A DNA stretch of 64,000 bases from the NCBI RefSeq assembly GCF_010500815.1, contig NZ_JAAAMG010000001.1, positions 372,001-436,000 on the forward strand, read 5' to 3'. The translations under genes and the position numbers were made by a program. Shown one piece after another: positions 1-8,685 of this stretch (position 1 is the stretch's first letter; each line of letters begins with the position of its first letter). The stretch comes from Jiella pacifica. Its GTDB lineage: Bacteria > Pseudomonadota > Alphaproteobacteria > Rhizobiales > Rhizobiaceae. The notes beneath the pieces are model-generated. The model was not told where the DNA came from. It worked only from the letters and a program-made list of their open reading frames with translations, and did not search any database.

Positions 1-12
1 GGCGCTGGGCGT

Positions 13-1644
13 TTGGCCTTGCGTTTCGCAGCCATGGCCGTCGCAACGCTTTTGGCGGGCGCCGTCGCAACGAGCGCCGCAGCCGACACGCGGACCTTGA
101 AGTTCTACAATCTTCATACGCGGGAGAAGGCGGCCTTCTCCTACAAGGTCAACGGCCGCTACGACCAAGGCGAGTTGAAGAAGATCAACTGGTTCATGCG
201 CGACTGGCGCAAGGCCAAGGCGACGACGATGGATCCGGGTCTTCTCGACCTGATCTGGGAGGCCTACCGCCAGTCGGGCTCGCGGGATTACATCCACGTC
301 ATCTGTGGCTATCGCTCGCCGGCCACCAACCAGATGCTGCGGTCGCGCTCCTCGGGCGTCGCCAAGCAGAGCCAGCATACGATGGGGCGAGCCCTCGATT
401 TCTACATCCCCGACGTCCCGCTCAAGAAGATGCGCGAGATCGGCCTGAAGATGCAGGTGGGCGGCGTCGGCTATTATCCGCGCTCGGGTTCGCCCTTCGT
501 CCACTTCGACGTCGGTAACGCCCGCCATTGGCCGCGGATGAACCGGCGTGAGCTCATGGCCGTCTTCCCGAATGGCAATACCGTTCACGTTCCCTCCGAC
601 GGCAAGCCGTTGCCAGGCTACCAGCAGGCGCTCGCCTCCTACAAGTCGCGCCGCGGCCAGTCTGGCATCCAGGTGGCCAATGCCAGCTCGTCCCGCTCGT
701 CGGGCGGTGGCAAGTCGCTGATCGCGATGCTGTTCGGTAGTGGCGATGCCGCCGAAGCGGCCGAGGACGAGGCCGATGTCGCCGCGCCGGCCCAGGCGCC
801 GGCGAGAGCTGCTCCCGTTCGTCAGGAGGTCCAGATCGCCGCGGTCGTGCCTCAGCGGCGTCCGAGCCGCGACCTGCCGACCGGCGTCTCGGTTCCCGTC
901 GCCGACACCTTCGATACCGGCGCGCCGTCCGCTCCGGCAGCCGCCGTCGCGGCCCCCGCTGCCACCCAGGTCGCTGCGCTCGAAGTCTCCCGCGTTCCGG
1001 TCCCGACCTTCGCCGCCCGCTCTTCCGTGGCACCTGCCGAGGCGGAAGTCTCCGACGAAACGGTCGGCGCGCTGGTCGCGGCACTCGAAAAGGAAGAGCG
1101 TGGCGCCGGGCCCGTCGCTGCCGGGCAGATGGCCTTCGCCGTCCCGACGCCGACCAACCGGCCGAACTTCGACGCCGTTCTGAACGGTGGGGTGACGCCC
1201 GAACCGCGGCGTGAAGCCGTTGCGGCATTGGGCGCGCTCGCCGACGAGCGGCGCGACGTGGTTGCCGCAGTCGTTCCGAAGACCCGGCCCGAAGGCAAGG
1301 CCCAGGTCGCGGATGCAAACCCCGGCTTGATGAACGTCTCCTATTCAGAGCGGGCGAAGCCCAGCAAGAAAGTGACCGCTGCCGTCGAACCTGCGTCCCG
1401 CGACGAGACGATCGAGGCTGAAATTGGTGCCGCCAAGGGTGGCCGTGTCGTCCGCGTCGGGAAGCAGAGCGCAGCGGGCGCCGTGGCCGGCCAGGACGCG
1501 ATCACCACGCGCATCGCCTTTGCCGCGCTGGTTTCCGCGCCCCGCAAGTCGGCCGGGAATGCCAGCGCACATCCGAGCAGCGATCTCGGGGAGGCGCTGC
1601 GGGCAAAGGGTGTGACCCTGATCGAGGCCCGGTTTGCAGATTGA
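13..1644 (+). CDS. DUF882 (peptidase M15-like) exported protein, start possibly outside window
   Basis: The N-terminal 180 residues match the DUF882/YcbK group of the peptidase M15 superfamily, exported proteins thought to act on or bind peptidoglycan. Zinc-site residues are visible as H122 and D129 in QHTMGRALDF and H164 in PFVHFDVG. A hydrophobic signal-like segment covers residues 4-24. Residues from about 210 to 543 form a long Ala/Pro/Val-rich low-complexity tail with no domain I recognise, much longer than the catalytic part. The listed start is a TTG, and the frame stays open to base 1, so the true start may lie upstream of the window. Family call is firm; enzymatic activity is inferred. 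Confidence 0.8.
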   Translation: MALRFAAMAVATLLAGAVATSAAADTRTLKFYNLHTREKAAFSYKVNGRYDQGELKKINWFMRDWRKAKATTMDPGLLDLIWEAYRQSGSRDYIHVICGYRSPATNQMLRSRSSGVAKQSQHTMGRALDFYIPDVPLKKMREIGLKMQVGGVGYYPRSGSPFVHFDVGNARHWPRMNRRELMAVFPNGNTVHVPSDGKPLPGYQQALASYKSRRGQSGIQVANASSSRSSGGGKSLIAMLFGSGDAAEAAEDEADVAAPAQAPARAAPVRQEVQIAAVVPQRRPSRDLPTGVSVPVADTFDTGAPSAPAAAVAAPAATQVAALEVSRVPVPTFAARSSVAPAEAEVSDETVGALVAALEKEERGAGPVAAGQMAFAVPTPTNRPNFDAVLNGGVTPEPRREAVAALGALADERRDVVAAVVPKTRPEGKAQVADANPGLMNVSYSERAKPSKKVTAAVEPASRDETIEAEIGAAKGGRVVRVGKQSAAGAVAGQDAITTRIAFAALVSAPRKSAGNASAHPSSDLGEALRAKGVTLIEARFAD

Positions 1645-1738
1645 GCCGACATTCGCCCCGCAGCCGGGAACGGCCGCGGGGATGGCGAATGGGACATCCG
1701 TTCGTTCGTCGACGGAAGACCTTCTCGGGACCGCTTCG

Positions 1739-1767
1739 ACACCGTCCGTCATTCGACCGGACGGTGT
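1739..1767 (+). terminator. Intrinsic-type hairpin after the DUF882 gene
   Basis: A perfect 10-bp stem (ACACCGTCCG / CGGACGGTGT) encloses a 9-nt loop and is followed by CCTCTTTC. It lies about 95 bp after the stop codon of the DUF882 gene. The T-tract is short, so termination strength is uncertain. Confidence 0.65.
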
Positions 1768-2664
1768 CCTCTTTCATAGCCGCAGTGGACGGCAACTGGC
1801 CAATGCGTGAGGCTCGCATCGAGCGACGTTCAGCCTCGCTCAGTGCCATGCAATGGTGCAGCCTTCGCGGCGACGTTTCGCGTCGAGTCGGTCCGCAGAA
1901 GGCGGCCGCTCAAATGCCTGGAGATGCGGCCAAAGATCGCAATCCGAGAGCGGTGTTAAGCACTGGCCGGCCAATCCTGACCAGTTCCCCTGGGCGGGTG
2001 CGCGAGCACCGGCGTTAGAGCTTCCGGCTGACGGTACGACGGATCGCTTGCGCAGCCTGCACGCCATATCGCGCCAAGGGTCCGCCACGACTTCGGGAGA
2101 AGACCGACGGAACATCGGCATGCCGAGTCGCTTCCACATGGACAGTTCGATCTTGTTCAGCCGACCATTCTGAAAGAACAAGTGCCTGTTCGAGTAGCGT
2201 CGTGTCGTTGCGCTTTTTCTAGACTGCGATCTTCTTCAACGCTTTGGAGCCGCACAGAAAATCACGATGGACTCAGCGGGGTCGACACGTCGCCGTCCAT
2301 GTCCGTTGGTACAAGGGGACGCTGGCGGCCGTGCCGTCAAGTCGTCGTAAATTGAGGCCGCAATCGGACGAGATCGCCTGTTGCGAAGTTCTCGTGGGAA
2401 ACTCTGTAAGGCTCGACCCAGACGTCGCCGGAATGTCATGAAGAGCGATCTCTCCAAGGCGAAGCTGCGCATCCAGTCTTGCCGAGTTGTAATGTTTGGT
2501 GGTTTCCCTGCAAATATCGTGAATCACCAAATTGTTTGCCTGTCGATACGCAAAAAAACGTCTTTCGGTTGTGTGGTTTCAGGGCGTCTTTCACACGTGC
2601 CCCGGGGGTAATCGCACTCGCCCCGGCCGCTCATTGTTGTATTTGCTTGCTGCCGGGGCCCGAT

Positions 2665-2687
2665 TTTGTCCCTGATAAGGGGACAAA
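2665..2687. promoter_or_regulatory. Inverted repeat TTTGTCCC-N7-GGGACAAA upstream of mucR
   Basis: Perfect 8-bp arms at 2665-2672 and 2680-2687 separated by TGATAAG, about 180 bp upstream of the mucR start. It could be an operator or an RNA hairpin in a long leader. No T-run follows, so it is not a standard terminator. Confidence 0.4.
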
Positions 2688-2710
2688 TATGAAAAAACAG
2701 AACTGACCTA

Positions 2711-2739
2711 TTGACACCAAGTAAATCGGCATGAATACA
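2711..2739 (+). promoter_or_regulatory. Candidate sigma-70-type promoter for mucR
   Basis: A consensus TTGACA lies at 2711-2716, and 17 bp later AATACA (2734-2739) is a weak -10. It would give a leader of over 100 nt before mucR. It is a sequence match only. Confidence 0.35.
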
Positions 2740-2862
2740 GGGCAACAAGGCACAACGATGGCTTTTGTGCTCCCACGCGTTCACTGAAGGTCGGCAGTGC
2801 TCTCCGGCTGATCGCGCGAACTATTTGAGACACTGCCGTGATATGAACGATCGGGTGATAAA

Positions 2863-3288
2863 TTGGATCAGATCGAGGCAATCGATAACAACGAAATGCT
2901 CATGGAGCTTACGGCCGAGGTCGTCGCTGCTTACGTCAGCAACAATTCGCTGCCCGTTTCGGAACTGCCAGGCTTGATTGCCGACGTTTACGGAGCGCTG
3001 GGGCGGACGACGACGGTGCCGTCGGCTCCGCAGGTCGAAAAGCCGAAGCCGGCGGTGCCGGTCAAGAAGTCCGTGACGGATGATTACATCATCTGTCTCG
3101 AGGACGGCAAGAAGTTCAAGTCGCTGAAGCGCCATCTGATGACGCATTATAATCTGACGCCGGAAGAGTACCGCGAGAAGTGGGATCTGGCGGCGGATTA
3201 TCCCATGGTGGCGCCGAACTACGCGGCTGCACGGTCGCGTCTGGCCAAGCAGATGGGCCTCGGCCACAAGCGTCGTCGCGGTCGCTGA
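2863..3288 (+). CDS. mucR: MucR/Ros family zinc-finger transcriptional regulator
   Basis: A global regulator family of Rhizobiales controlling exopolysaccharide, motility and virulence or symbiosis genes. The Ros-type finger is visible as C-X2-D-X9-H-X3-H in the stretch CLEDGKKF...KRHLMTH, followed by the typical [12 protein letters not shown] helix and a basic C-terminus GHKRRRGR. The N-terminal half has the family signature [16 protein letters not shown], used for oligomerisation. The open frame begins at a TTG; ATG codons at 2896 and 2902 are equally plausible and closer to the usual start of the family. No adjacent partner gene; the long AT-rich leader suggests autoregulation, as known for mucR. 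Confidence 0.93.
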   Translation: MDQIEAIDNNEMLMELTAEVVAAYVSNNSLPVSELPGLIADVYGALGRTTTVPSAPQVEKPKPAVPVKKSVTDDYIICLEDGKKFKSLKRHLMTHYNLTPEEYREKWDLAADYPMVAPNYAAARSRLAKQMGLGHKRRRGR

Positions 3289-3297
3289 ACGATACTT

Positions 3298-3332
3298 CCA
3301 GCGCCTGGATCTTCAAAGGATTTGGGCGCTGG
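3298..3332 (+). terminator. Possible terminator hairpin after mucR
   Basis: CCAGCGCC (3298-3305) pairs with GGCGCTGG (3325-3332) across a 19-nt loop, only 10 bp after the mucR stop. TCTTGTCG follows rather than a clear T-run, so efficiency is uncertain. The rest of 3333-3620 shows no gene. Confidence 0.4.
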
Positions 3333-3620
3333 TCTTGTCGTGGAAAGTGTTGCCTCCTGTGGACGAGGCACGGGCGCAAGGGTTCGTCTCTGACGTGGCA
3401 AACGCCCCTGCCGCTCTCTAGGGATGCGAACCGCCCTCATAGTCGTTTGTCCTGGCACGATCCGCGCGGCGCGGTGACGTCGGCGCCTCTTTCGCTCGGC
3501 TGATCCGTCGGTGTCTGCAACGTCGACGCCGTGCCCTCCATGACGGGCACGAACGCTCCCGATCTGGGGTTGAGCCGCTGGTGCTCGGCCAGGAAGGCGG
3601 CCGCAGGCGGTCCTGCCGTT

Positions 3621-4433
3621 TCAGAGCTTGCCGATGACGTAGCTGACCAGATGGTTGGCATAATAGGCATAGCCCTCGGCCGAAGCGTGGAAGCCGTCTC
3701 GCGAAAATCCTGCGGGTTCGACCCGGGGCAGGGTGGTGGCGACGACGCCGCCGCGCTCGGCGCAGAGCCTTGCGCCGATCTTCCGGACGATCCGGGCCCG
3801 CAGTTCCAGGACGTGGGCAAGGCCGCGCGGCAGCGCCGGCACACGCTTCATGTCGACGGGCGGCGACCAGACGATCCGGGCTTCCGGCCATTTGGCTTTC
3901 AAGGCGTAGAGCAGGCCGCCGAAGCTCTTCTTGAACCGTCTTCCCCCATGGAAATTTTTGGCGTCGTTGGTGCCGATCATCAGGACGATGTGGGTGAAGG
4001 TCTCGCCTGCGAGGTTCGGTACGACGTGATCGCGGATCTCCGCCGAAACGGCCGAGTTCGCGCCGACCGCCCGCCAGAATACCGATCGTCCGGTCAGCGC
4101 GACGATCCGCTCGGCGAGCTTGGGCCCGAGCGAATCGTCGATCCTGTCGACGCCGACGCCGGCAGCTGAGGAATCGCCGAGCACCAGCAGCCGCACCGCC
4201 GTCTCCTCGATGGACTGTGCGCCGTAAATGCCGCTCGTCCGCCCGGCCGGCGGCCGCATGCGCTCGACCCGTCGCCGGGTCTGAAGCCCCTGCCAGACAT
4301 AGACCGGCAGAAGCAGCCAGGAGATCAGCCCGGTCTTGAAGGAGGCCGCGAGCCCGCCGGGATCGAAATCGCCGCCGAACTCTCCGAACCCGCCAGGAGA
4401 CTGGCCGGAAAACCCAGAGCGCTGTGTCATCAT
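3621..4433 (-). CDS. SGNH/GDSL-type hydrolase with membrane anchor
   Basis: A 270-residue SGNH-fold esterase/lipase-like protein. Block I is [10 protein letters not shown] (catalytic Ser), block III is GTNDAKN (oxyanion Asn), and the C-terminal block V is DGFH with the Asp and His of the triad. A hydrophobic segment near residues 34-50 ([12 protein letters not shown]) suggests an N-terminal membrane anchor with the enzyme domain outside. The start was set at ATG 4433 because it overlaps the TGA stop of pgk (ATGA), which indicates translational coupling; the frame remains open further upstream inside pgk but reads as shadow sequence. The substrate is not predictable. Confidence 0.88.
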   Translation of the reverse strand: MMTQRSGFSGQSPGGFGEFGGDFDPGGLAASFKTGLISWLLLPVYVWQGLQTRRRVERMRPPAGRTSGIYGAQSIEETAVRLLVLGDSSAAGVGVDRIDDSLGPKLAERIVALTGRSVFWRAVGANSAVSAEIRDHVVPNLAGETFTHIVLMIGTNDAKNFHGGRRFKKSFGGLLYALKAKWPEARIVWSPPVDMKRVPALPRGLAHVLELRARIVRKIGARLCAERGGVVATTLPRVEPAGFSRDGFHASAEGYAYYANHLVSYVIGKL

Positions 4434-5623
4434 GCCTTCAGAACCTCGACACCGGGCAGGGGCTTGCCTTCCATCCATTCGAGGAAGGCGCCGCCCGCCG
4501 TCGAAACATAGCTGAAGTCGGCTGCCGCACCAGCCTGATTGAGCGCCGCGACGGTGTCGCCGCCACCGGCGACCGAAACCAGCTTGCCGGCCCGGGTCAG
4601 CTCCGCGGCGTGGCGAGCGGCGGCGACGGTCGCCTTGTCGAAGGGCTGGATCTCGAACGCGCCGAGCGGGCCGTTCCAGACGAGCGTCTTGGCCTTGTCG
4701 AGCCACTGGTTGACCGTTTCGACGCTCTTGGGTCCGGCATCGAGGATCATCGCGTCGTCCGGCACGGCGTGAACGTCCACCGTCTCGCTTGCCGCGCCAG
4801 CCTTGAACTCGCGGGCGATCACCGCATCCACCGGCAGCACGATCGCGCAGCCGGCGGCCTTCGCCGCCTCGACGATCGCCCGGGCGGTGTCCGCCAGATC
4901 GTGCTCGCAGAGGGACTTGCCGACCGAGATCCCTTGTGCGGCAAGGAAGGTGTTGGCCATGCCGCCGCCGATCACCAGCGCGTCGACACGGGAAACGAGG
5001 TTCTGGAGAAGGTCGATCTTGGAAGAGACCTTGGCCCCGCCGACGACCGCCACGACCGGCCGTTCGGGATTGCCGAGGCCTTTTTCGAGGGCTTCGAGTT
5101 CGGCCTGCATGGTCCTGCCGGCATAGGAGGGCAGATGATGGGCGAGCCCTTCCGTCGAGGCGTGGGCTCTGTGGGCGGCGGAGAAGGCGTCGTTGACATA
5201 GACGTCGCCGAGCGAGGCGAGCGCGTCGACGAAGTCGGGCGCGTTCTTCTCCTCGCCCTCGTGGAAGCGGGTGTTTTCCAGGAGCACGACGTTGCCGTCC
5301 TTGAGGGCGGAGACGATGCCGGCCGCCACCGGTCCGACGCAGTCGTCGGCGAAGCCGACGGGCTGGCCCAGCATCTCGGCGAGGACCGGAGCCACCGGGG
5401 CAAGCGACATGTCCGCGTTCGGCTTTCCCTTCGGCCGACCGAAATGGGCGAGCAGGACGACGCGGCCGCCCTTTTCCGAGATTTCGCGGATCGTCGGCAG
5501 CACGCGCTCGATCCGGGTCTTGTCGGTGACGACGCCGTCCTTCATCGGGACGTTGAGGTCGACGCGCAGAAGCACGCGCTTGCCGGTCACGTCCGCGTCG
5601 TCGAGGGTCTTGAAGGTCGTCAC
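4430..5623 (-). CDS. pgk: Phosphoglycerate kinase
   Basis: Catalyses the ATP-forming step 1,3-bisphosphoglycerate + ADP to 3-phosphoglycerate + ATP in glycolysis, reversible in gluconeogenesis. The 397-residue length is normal for bacterial enzymes. Visible family motifs include [11 protein letters not shown] near residue 20 (substrate site), [16 protein letters not shown] in the middle and GGGDTVAAL near the C-terminus (nucleotide loop). The start ATG is preceded by a GGAGG-like site. It is followed without a gap by the SGNH hydrolase gene. The usual neighbours gap and fba are not in this window. Confidence 0.97.
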   Translation of the reverse strand: MTTFKTLDDADVTGKRVLLRVDLNVPMKDGVVTDKTRIERVLPTIREISEKGGRVVLLAHFGRPKGKPNADMSLAPVAPVLAEMLGQPVGFADDCVGPVAAGIVSALKDGNVVLLENTRFHEGEEKNAPDFVDALASLGDVYVNDAFSAAHRAHASTEGLAHHLPSYAGRTMQAELEALEKGLGNPERPVVAVVGGAKVSSKIDLLQNLVSRVDALVIGGGMANTFLAAQGISVGKSLCEHDLADTARAIVEAAKAAGCAIVLPVDAVIAREFKAGAASETVDVHAVPDDAMILDAGPKSVETVNQWLDKAKTLVWNGPLGAFEIQPFDKATVAAARHAAELTRAGKLVSVAGGGDTVAALNQAGAAADFSYVSTAGGAFLEWMEGKPLPGVEVLKA

Positions 5624-5746
5624 GATCTTCCTCCTTGGGGTCTGGCGAGCGGCGGCGGTGTCGGCCCGGCTTTTCCTTCGCCGATGGCCGAGTCCGCTCG
5701 GCTTGAATCGTCCGTTTCGTATCGCTCCGGCGCGGCAGCGTCCAGA

Positions 5747-7576
5747 TCAGCCGGACTTAGCGCGGTCTTCAGCATTCCTTTCCTTTCGTCCGAAGGCCCT
5801 GCGCAGGGCTGCAGCGAAATCACGCCGGCTGAAGAACAGCGGGATGTGGCCGCCGCGGCCGCTTTCGGGTTCGAGCGACAGGCCGGCGGCGACGACGGCG
5901 CCGTCGAGGCCGGTCTGGCGGACGATCAGCTCGACCGGCGCTGCCGAGACGCGGTCGCCATAGTCGGCCTCGCCGCCGAGGCGCGACAGCATCAGATCGG
6001 AGATCGTCAGCGCCTCTTCGCCGGGCTGCAGGCGGATGCCATAGGCCTCTGCGAGCGCTCCGGCCCTGGCTCCGGGATCGATGGTGAATTCGCCGAAGAA
6101 CTCGGCATCGTCGGGGCTGAGTTCTGCCGGCCGGGCGAACAGCCGGTCGAGCAGCGGCGGGTAGCGCGGCGAAATGAACAGGAAGACGTAGTCGCCGGCC
6201 TGCAGCCTGCCGGCATATTGATAGCGCATCGAGCGACCCTCGCGGATCACCAGCGAGGGCCGCGCCCAGCGCGGGATGCGCTCGCCGCGCGCCACCGGGC
6301 TGTCCTCGGCGACGCGGTAGGAGAGGAGCTCGTGGTCGGCGCTGCCGGGCAGCTCGAGCTCGTATTTCTCGATGGCGCCGGTGCGCGGCGGCACGACGAG
6401 GCCGAGCCGCCGGGCGACGCTGGCGATCGTCCAGCCCTGGACGAGCAGCGAGGCGAGGACGATGATGAAGGCGGCGTTGAAGAAAAGCCGCGAATCGTCG
6501 AGCCCGCCGATCAGCGGGACGATGGCGAGCAGGATCGACACCGCGCCGCGAAGGCCCACCCAGGAGACAAAGGCCATCTCCCGGCGCTGGAAGTCGAAGG
6601 GGATGAGGCAGAGCCAGACGGCCAGGGGCCTGGCGATGAAGATCAGGAAGGCGGCAAGGCCGAGCGCCGGCCAGAGGATGTCGGAAAACTGCGAGGGCGT
6701 CGCCAGAAGCCCGAGGATCAGGAACATGACGATCTGCGCGAGCCAGGTCAGCCCGTCCTGGAAGCGCTTCACCGCGGCGGCGTTCGAGAGCCCGGCATTG
6801 CCCGTATAGAGCCCGGCGACATAGACGGCGAGGAAGCCCGAGCCGTCCAGCGCGCCGACCGCGGCAAAGACGAACAGGGCGAGGCTGAGCGTGACGATCG
6901 GGAGCAGCCCCCTGTCGATGGCGAGCCGCCGGATGACGGCGGCGATCATCATGCCGCCGAGAAAACCGCCGACGAGGCCGATCAGCATCTGCGAGAGAAG
7001 GCCGAGGGCGACGTCCGCGCCGAGCGTCTCGATGCCGCCGCCGGCGCCGATCGCCTCGACGAGGGCGATCGTCAGAAAGATCGCCATCGGGTCGTTGGTG
7101 CCGGATTCGATCTCGAGCAGCGAGCGCACCCGGTCTCTGATGGTGATGCCGCCGACGCGCAGGAGGAAGAACACGGCCGCCGCATCCGTCGAGCCGACGA
7201 TGGCGCCGAGCAGCAGCCCCTCGACCAGCGGAATGCCGAGCAGATAGGTCGCGGCAAGGCCGAACAGCACCGCCGTCAGGAACACGCCCACGGTCGCCAG
7301 CATGATCGCCGGCGCCGCTGCTTGTCGAAAAGTCGACAGGCGGGTGCCGAAGCCGGAATCGAACAGGATGATGGCGAGCGCGATCGTCCCGACGAAATAG
7401 GCAAGGCTCGCATTGTCGAAATCGATGCCGATGCCGTCCACCCCCGCGACGAGGCCGATCGACAGGAACAGGAGCAGCAGCGGAGCGCCGAAACGGAAGG
7501 CGAGCAGGCTGGAAAAGGCGGCGACGACGATCAGCGCGGCGCCGACGAGAATCAGGACATATAGGGATTCCAGCAT
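5747..7576 (-). CDS. cvrA: CvrA/NhaP2-type potassium/proton antiporter
   Basis: A 609-residue inner-membrane monovalent cation:proton antiporter. Residues 1 to about 400 form the CPA1-type transport domain with about 12 hydrophobic helices and the family motif ESGTNDPMA, whose acidic residue carries the exchange. The part after about residue 405 is cytoplasmic and fits the TrkA-C (RCK-C) domain (RYQYAGRLQAGDYVFLF) followed by a CorC/HlyC-like domain, the arrangement seen in CvrA/NhaP2. Its likely role is cytoplasmic K+ and osmotic homeostasis. It lies upstream of pgk on the same strand with a gap of about 120 bp, so it may be a separate unit. Confidence 0.9.
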   Translation of the reverse strand: MLESLYVLILVGAALIVVAAFSSLLAFRFGAPLLLLFLSIGLVAGVDGIGIDFDNASLAYFVGTIALAIILFDSGFGTRLSTFRQAAAPAIMLATVGVFLTAVLFGLAATYLLGIPLVEGLLLGAIVGSTDAAAVFFLLRVGGITIRDRVRSLLEIESGTNDPMAIFLTIALVEAIGAGGGIETLGADVALGLLSQMLIGLVGGFLGGMMIAAVIRRLAIDRGLLPIVTLSLALFVFAAVGALDGSGFLAVYVAGLYTGNAGLSNAAAVKRFQDGLTWLAQIVMFLILGLLATPSQFSDILWPALGLAAFLIFIARPLAVWLCLIPFDFQRREMAFVSWVGLRGAVSILLAIVPLIGGLDDSRLFFNAAFIIVLASLLVQGWTIASVARRLGLVVPPRTGAIEKYELELPGSADHELLSYRVAEDSPVARGERIPRWARPSLVIREGRSMRYQYAGRLQAGDYVFLFISPRYPPLLDRLFARPAELSPDDAEFFGEFTIDPGARAGALAEAYGIRLQPGEEALTISDLMLSRLGGEADYGDRVSAAPVELIVRQTGLDGAVVAAGLSLEPESGRGGHIPLFFSRRDFAAALRRAFGRKERNAEDRAKSG

Positions 7577-7941
7577 CGGCTGCGGGCGATCTCTTGGGCT
7601 GGCGGGGCGGGGATGGGGCGGAGGTGGAGCCGCCTTGGGAGGATGTAGGGGAGTTTTGGCAGATGGCTATTGGGGGAGGGGGAACAAAAGGGACGGGCGG
7701 ACCCATAAGTGTGGCGTGCGTGGACCGGCTTCAGAAGCGCGCAATGAGATTGGCGGCTATGCGCCCAAGTCGGTCGTTCCTAAGAATGAGCGGCGCTTAT
7801 GGAGGCTGCCGTACGTCAACACTCGGCATCTGCTCGAAATGGCGCGGCGACCATGGGGTTTCTCCATAGTTGCTTACAAGCGAACTTGCCGCCAAGAAAC
7901 CGATTGGTAGCTCTCATCGACCTGGCAGGCGCAACTTTCCT
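7577..7941. other. Intergenic region at the left edge of the accessory island
   Basis: No gene recognised. The left 120 bp is strongly purine-biased on the plus strand (runs of GGGG and GGAGG). An open frame at 7594-7869 has no recognisable domain or ribosome binding site. This is where core sequence gives way to the island at 7942-10762, but I found no direct repeat or tRNA that would mark an integration site. Confidence 0.4.
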
Positions 7942-8433
7942 TTAGACAATGCTCCGGCCGCCGGCATCACTCAGACAGTAACTGGCGTGGGAGAGCACGC
8001 ACCAGCCGATCTCCTCAAGAACGCCGAGCATGCCACCGTAATACTCGGTCGCCGCCTCAGGCGAGTAACGTCCGACAGAATCGGAGAAGTCGACACCTTC
8101 GTCTTCGAGGTCTCGTGCGAGAGCCAGGGCATCAGCAAGAGAAACTTGATATCCAAAGACATGTGCAAAGTCGTTCCGAAATTCGTTAAATCGGTCGAAG
8201 GCTTTGCGATCATGGGTGCTGATCAGGGCCTCCTTCTCGAGCAAATCGGCTTTGGCGGGAAACGACAGCTTGAAGATTTTATCGTCAGTCCGGAAACTGC
8301 TGATCATCTCGATGAGGATTGCCTCAAGGGCAAGATGGACCTTCATTACGAGAGCAATCACCTCGGGATCGTCCCCAAGGATTTGGTTGGCGATAATGTC
8401 GTTGAGTTCAACACGTCGGCTAGGTTTTCGCAT
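7942..8433 (-). CDS. HEPN-like protein with RNxxxH motif (putative RNase)
   Basis: A 163-residue mostly helical protein I cannot assign to a named family. It resembles the broad HEPN/DUF4145/MltR-like group: an N-terminal helix with a conserved KVHLALEAIL pattern, a middle LSFPAKADLLEKEAL helix, and the motif R-N-D-F-A-H at residues 86-91. That motif is a canonical HEPN RX4H site with a polar residue after Arg, the metal-independent RNase motif of many toxin and defence proteins. It is the last gene of the minus-strand island with the three-Cys and TcmP genes. Family placement and RNase activity are inferred from the motif; domain searching would decide. Confidence 0.6.
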   Translation of the reverse strand: MRKPSRRVELNDIIANQILGDDPEVIALVMKVHLALEAILIEMISSFRTDDKIFKLSFPAKADLLEKEALISTHDRKAFDRFNEFRNDFAHVFGYQVSLADALALARDLEDEGVDFSDSVGRYSPEAATEYYGGMLGVLEEIGWCVLSHASYCLSDAGGRSIV

Positions 8434-8451
8434 CCTGTCCGCTTCCTCGCC

Positions 8452-8559
8452 TCATCGGGATGTCATATTCGCGGGGGCTTCCATGAACGCCTGCATCATG
8501 TCGATGCAATCGCCGTTGAAGATCGTATTGCGGGGAGAGCCGGGGTAGTGCTTGACCAT
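8452..8559 (-). pseudogene. Truncated start of a DNA methyltransferase gene (remnant)
   Basis: From ATG 8559 the frame reads MVKHYPGSPRNTIFNGDCID and continues for 15 more codons before stopping. The pattern N-T-I-x-x-G-D-C-x-x-x-M is the typical first strand of site-specific DNA methyltransferases of the beta/gamma type, which normally continues into the DPPY catalytic motif. Here the frame ends just before that point, so this appears to be the 5-prime end of such a gene with the rest deleted. It sits between tcmP and the HEPN-like gene. A short genuine protein cannot be excluded. Confidence 0.45.
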
Positions 8560-8685
8560 AGCACGGGTAGTGGTGGCAATGTCCTTATCCCTTGTGCTGG
8601 CCGCGTATGAGCCTCCCGCCCCTCGGAGAGAACGGGGGTAACAAAGGGTGGCGCTCTGAGAGTTCGCCATCTCTGGTAGGTCGAT

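Larger units (their letters stand above)
1768..2862. other. Intergenic region upstream of mucR, no gene recognised
   Basis: About 1.1 kb without a convincing coding frame; the open frames here are short, overlap on opposite strands and resemble no family I know. The stretch from roughly 2380 to 2760 is visibly AT-richer than its surroundings, as is common upstream of mucR in Rhizobiales. It holds an inverted repeat (2665-2687) and a TTGACA promoter-like box (2711). Confidence 0.5.

Noticed and set aside
3705-3730. A tRNA T-arm-like GGGTTCGACCC
   Set aside because: It lies inside the SGNH hydrolase gene and no acceptor or anticodon arms can be drawn around it.
4424-7564. A 1046-codon open frame on the plus strand opposite pgk and the antiporter gene
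   Set aside because: It is antisense to two well-recognised genes and consists of Arg/Asp/Glu/Gly-rich shadow sequence typical of high-GC DNA.
7594-7869. A 91-codon plus-strand frame in the gap before the island
   Set aside because: No ribosome binding site, purine-biased low-complexity start and no recognisable domain.
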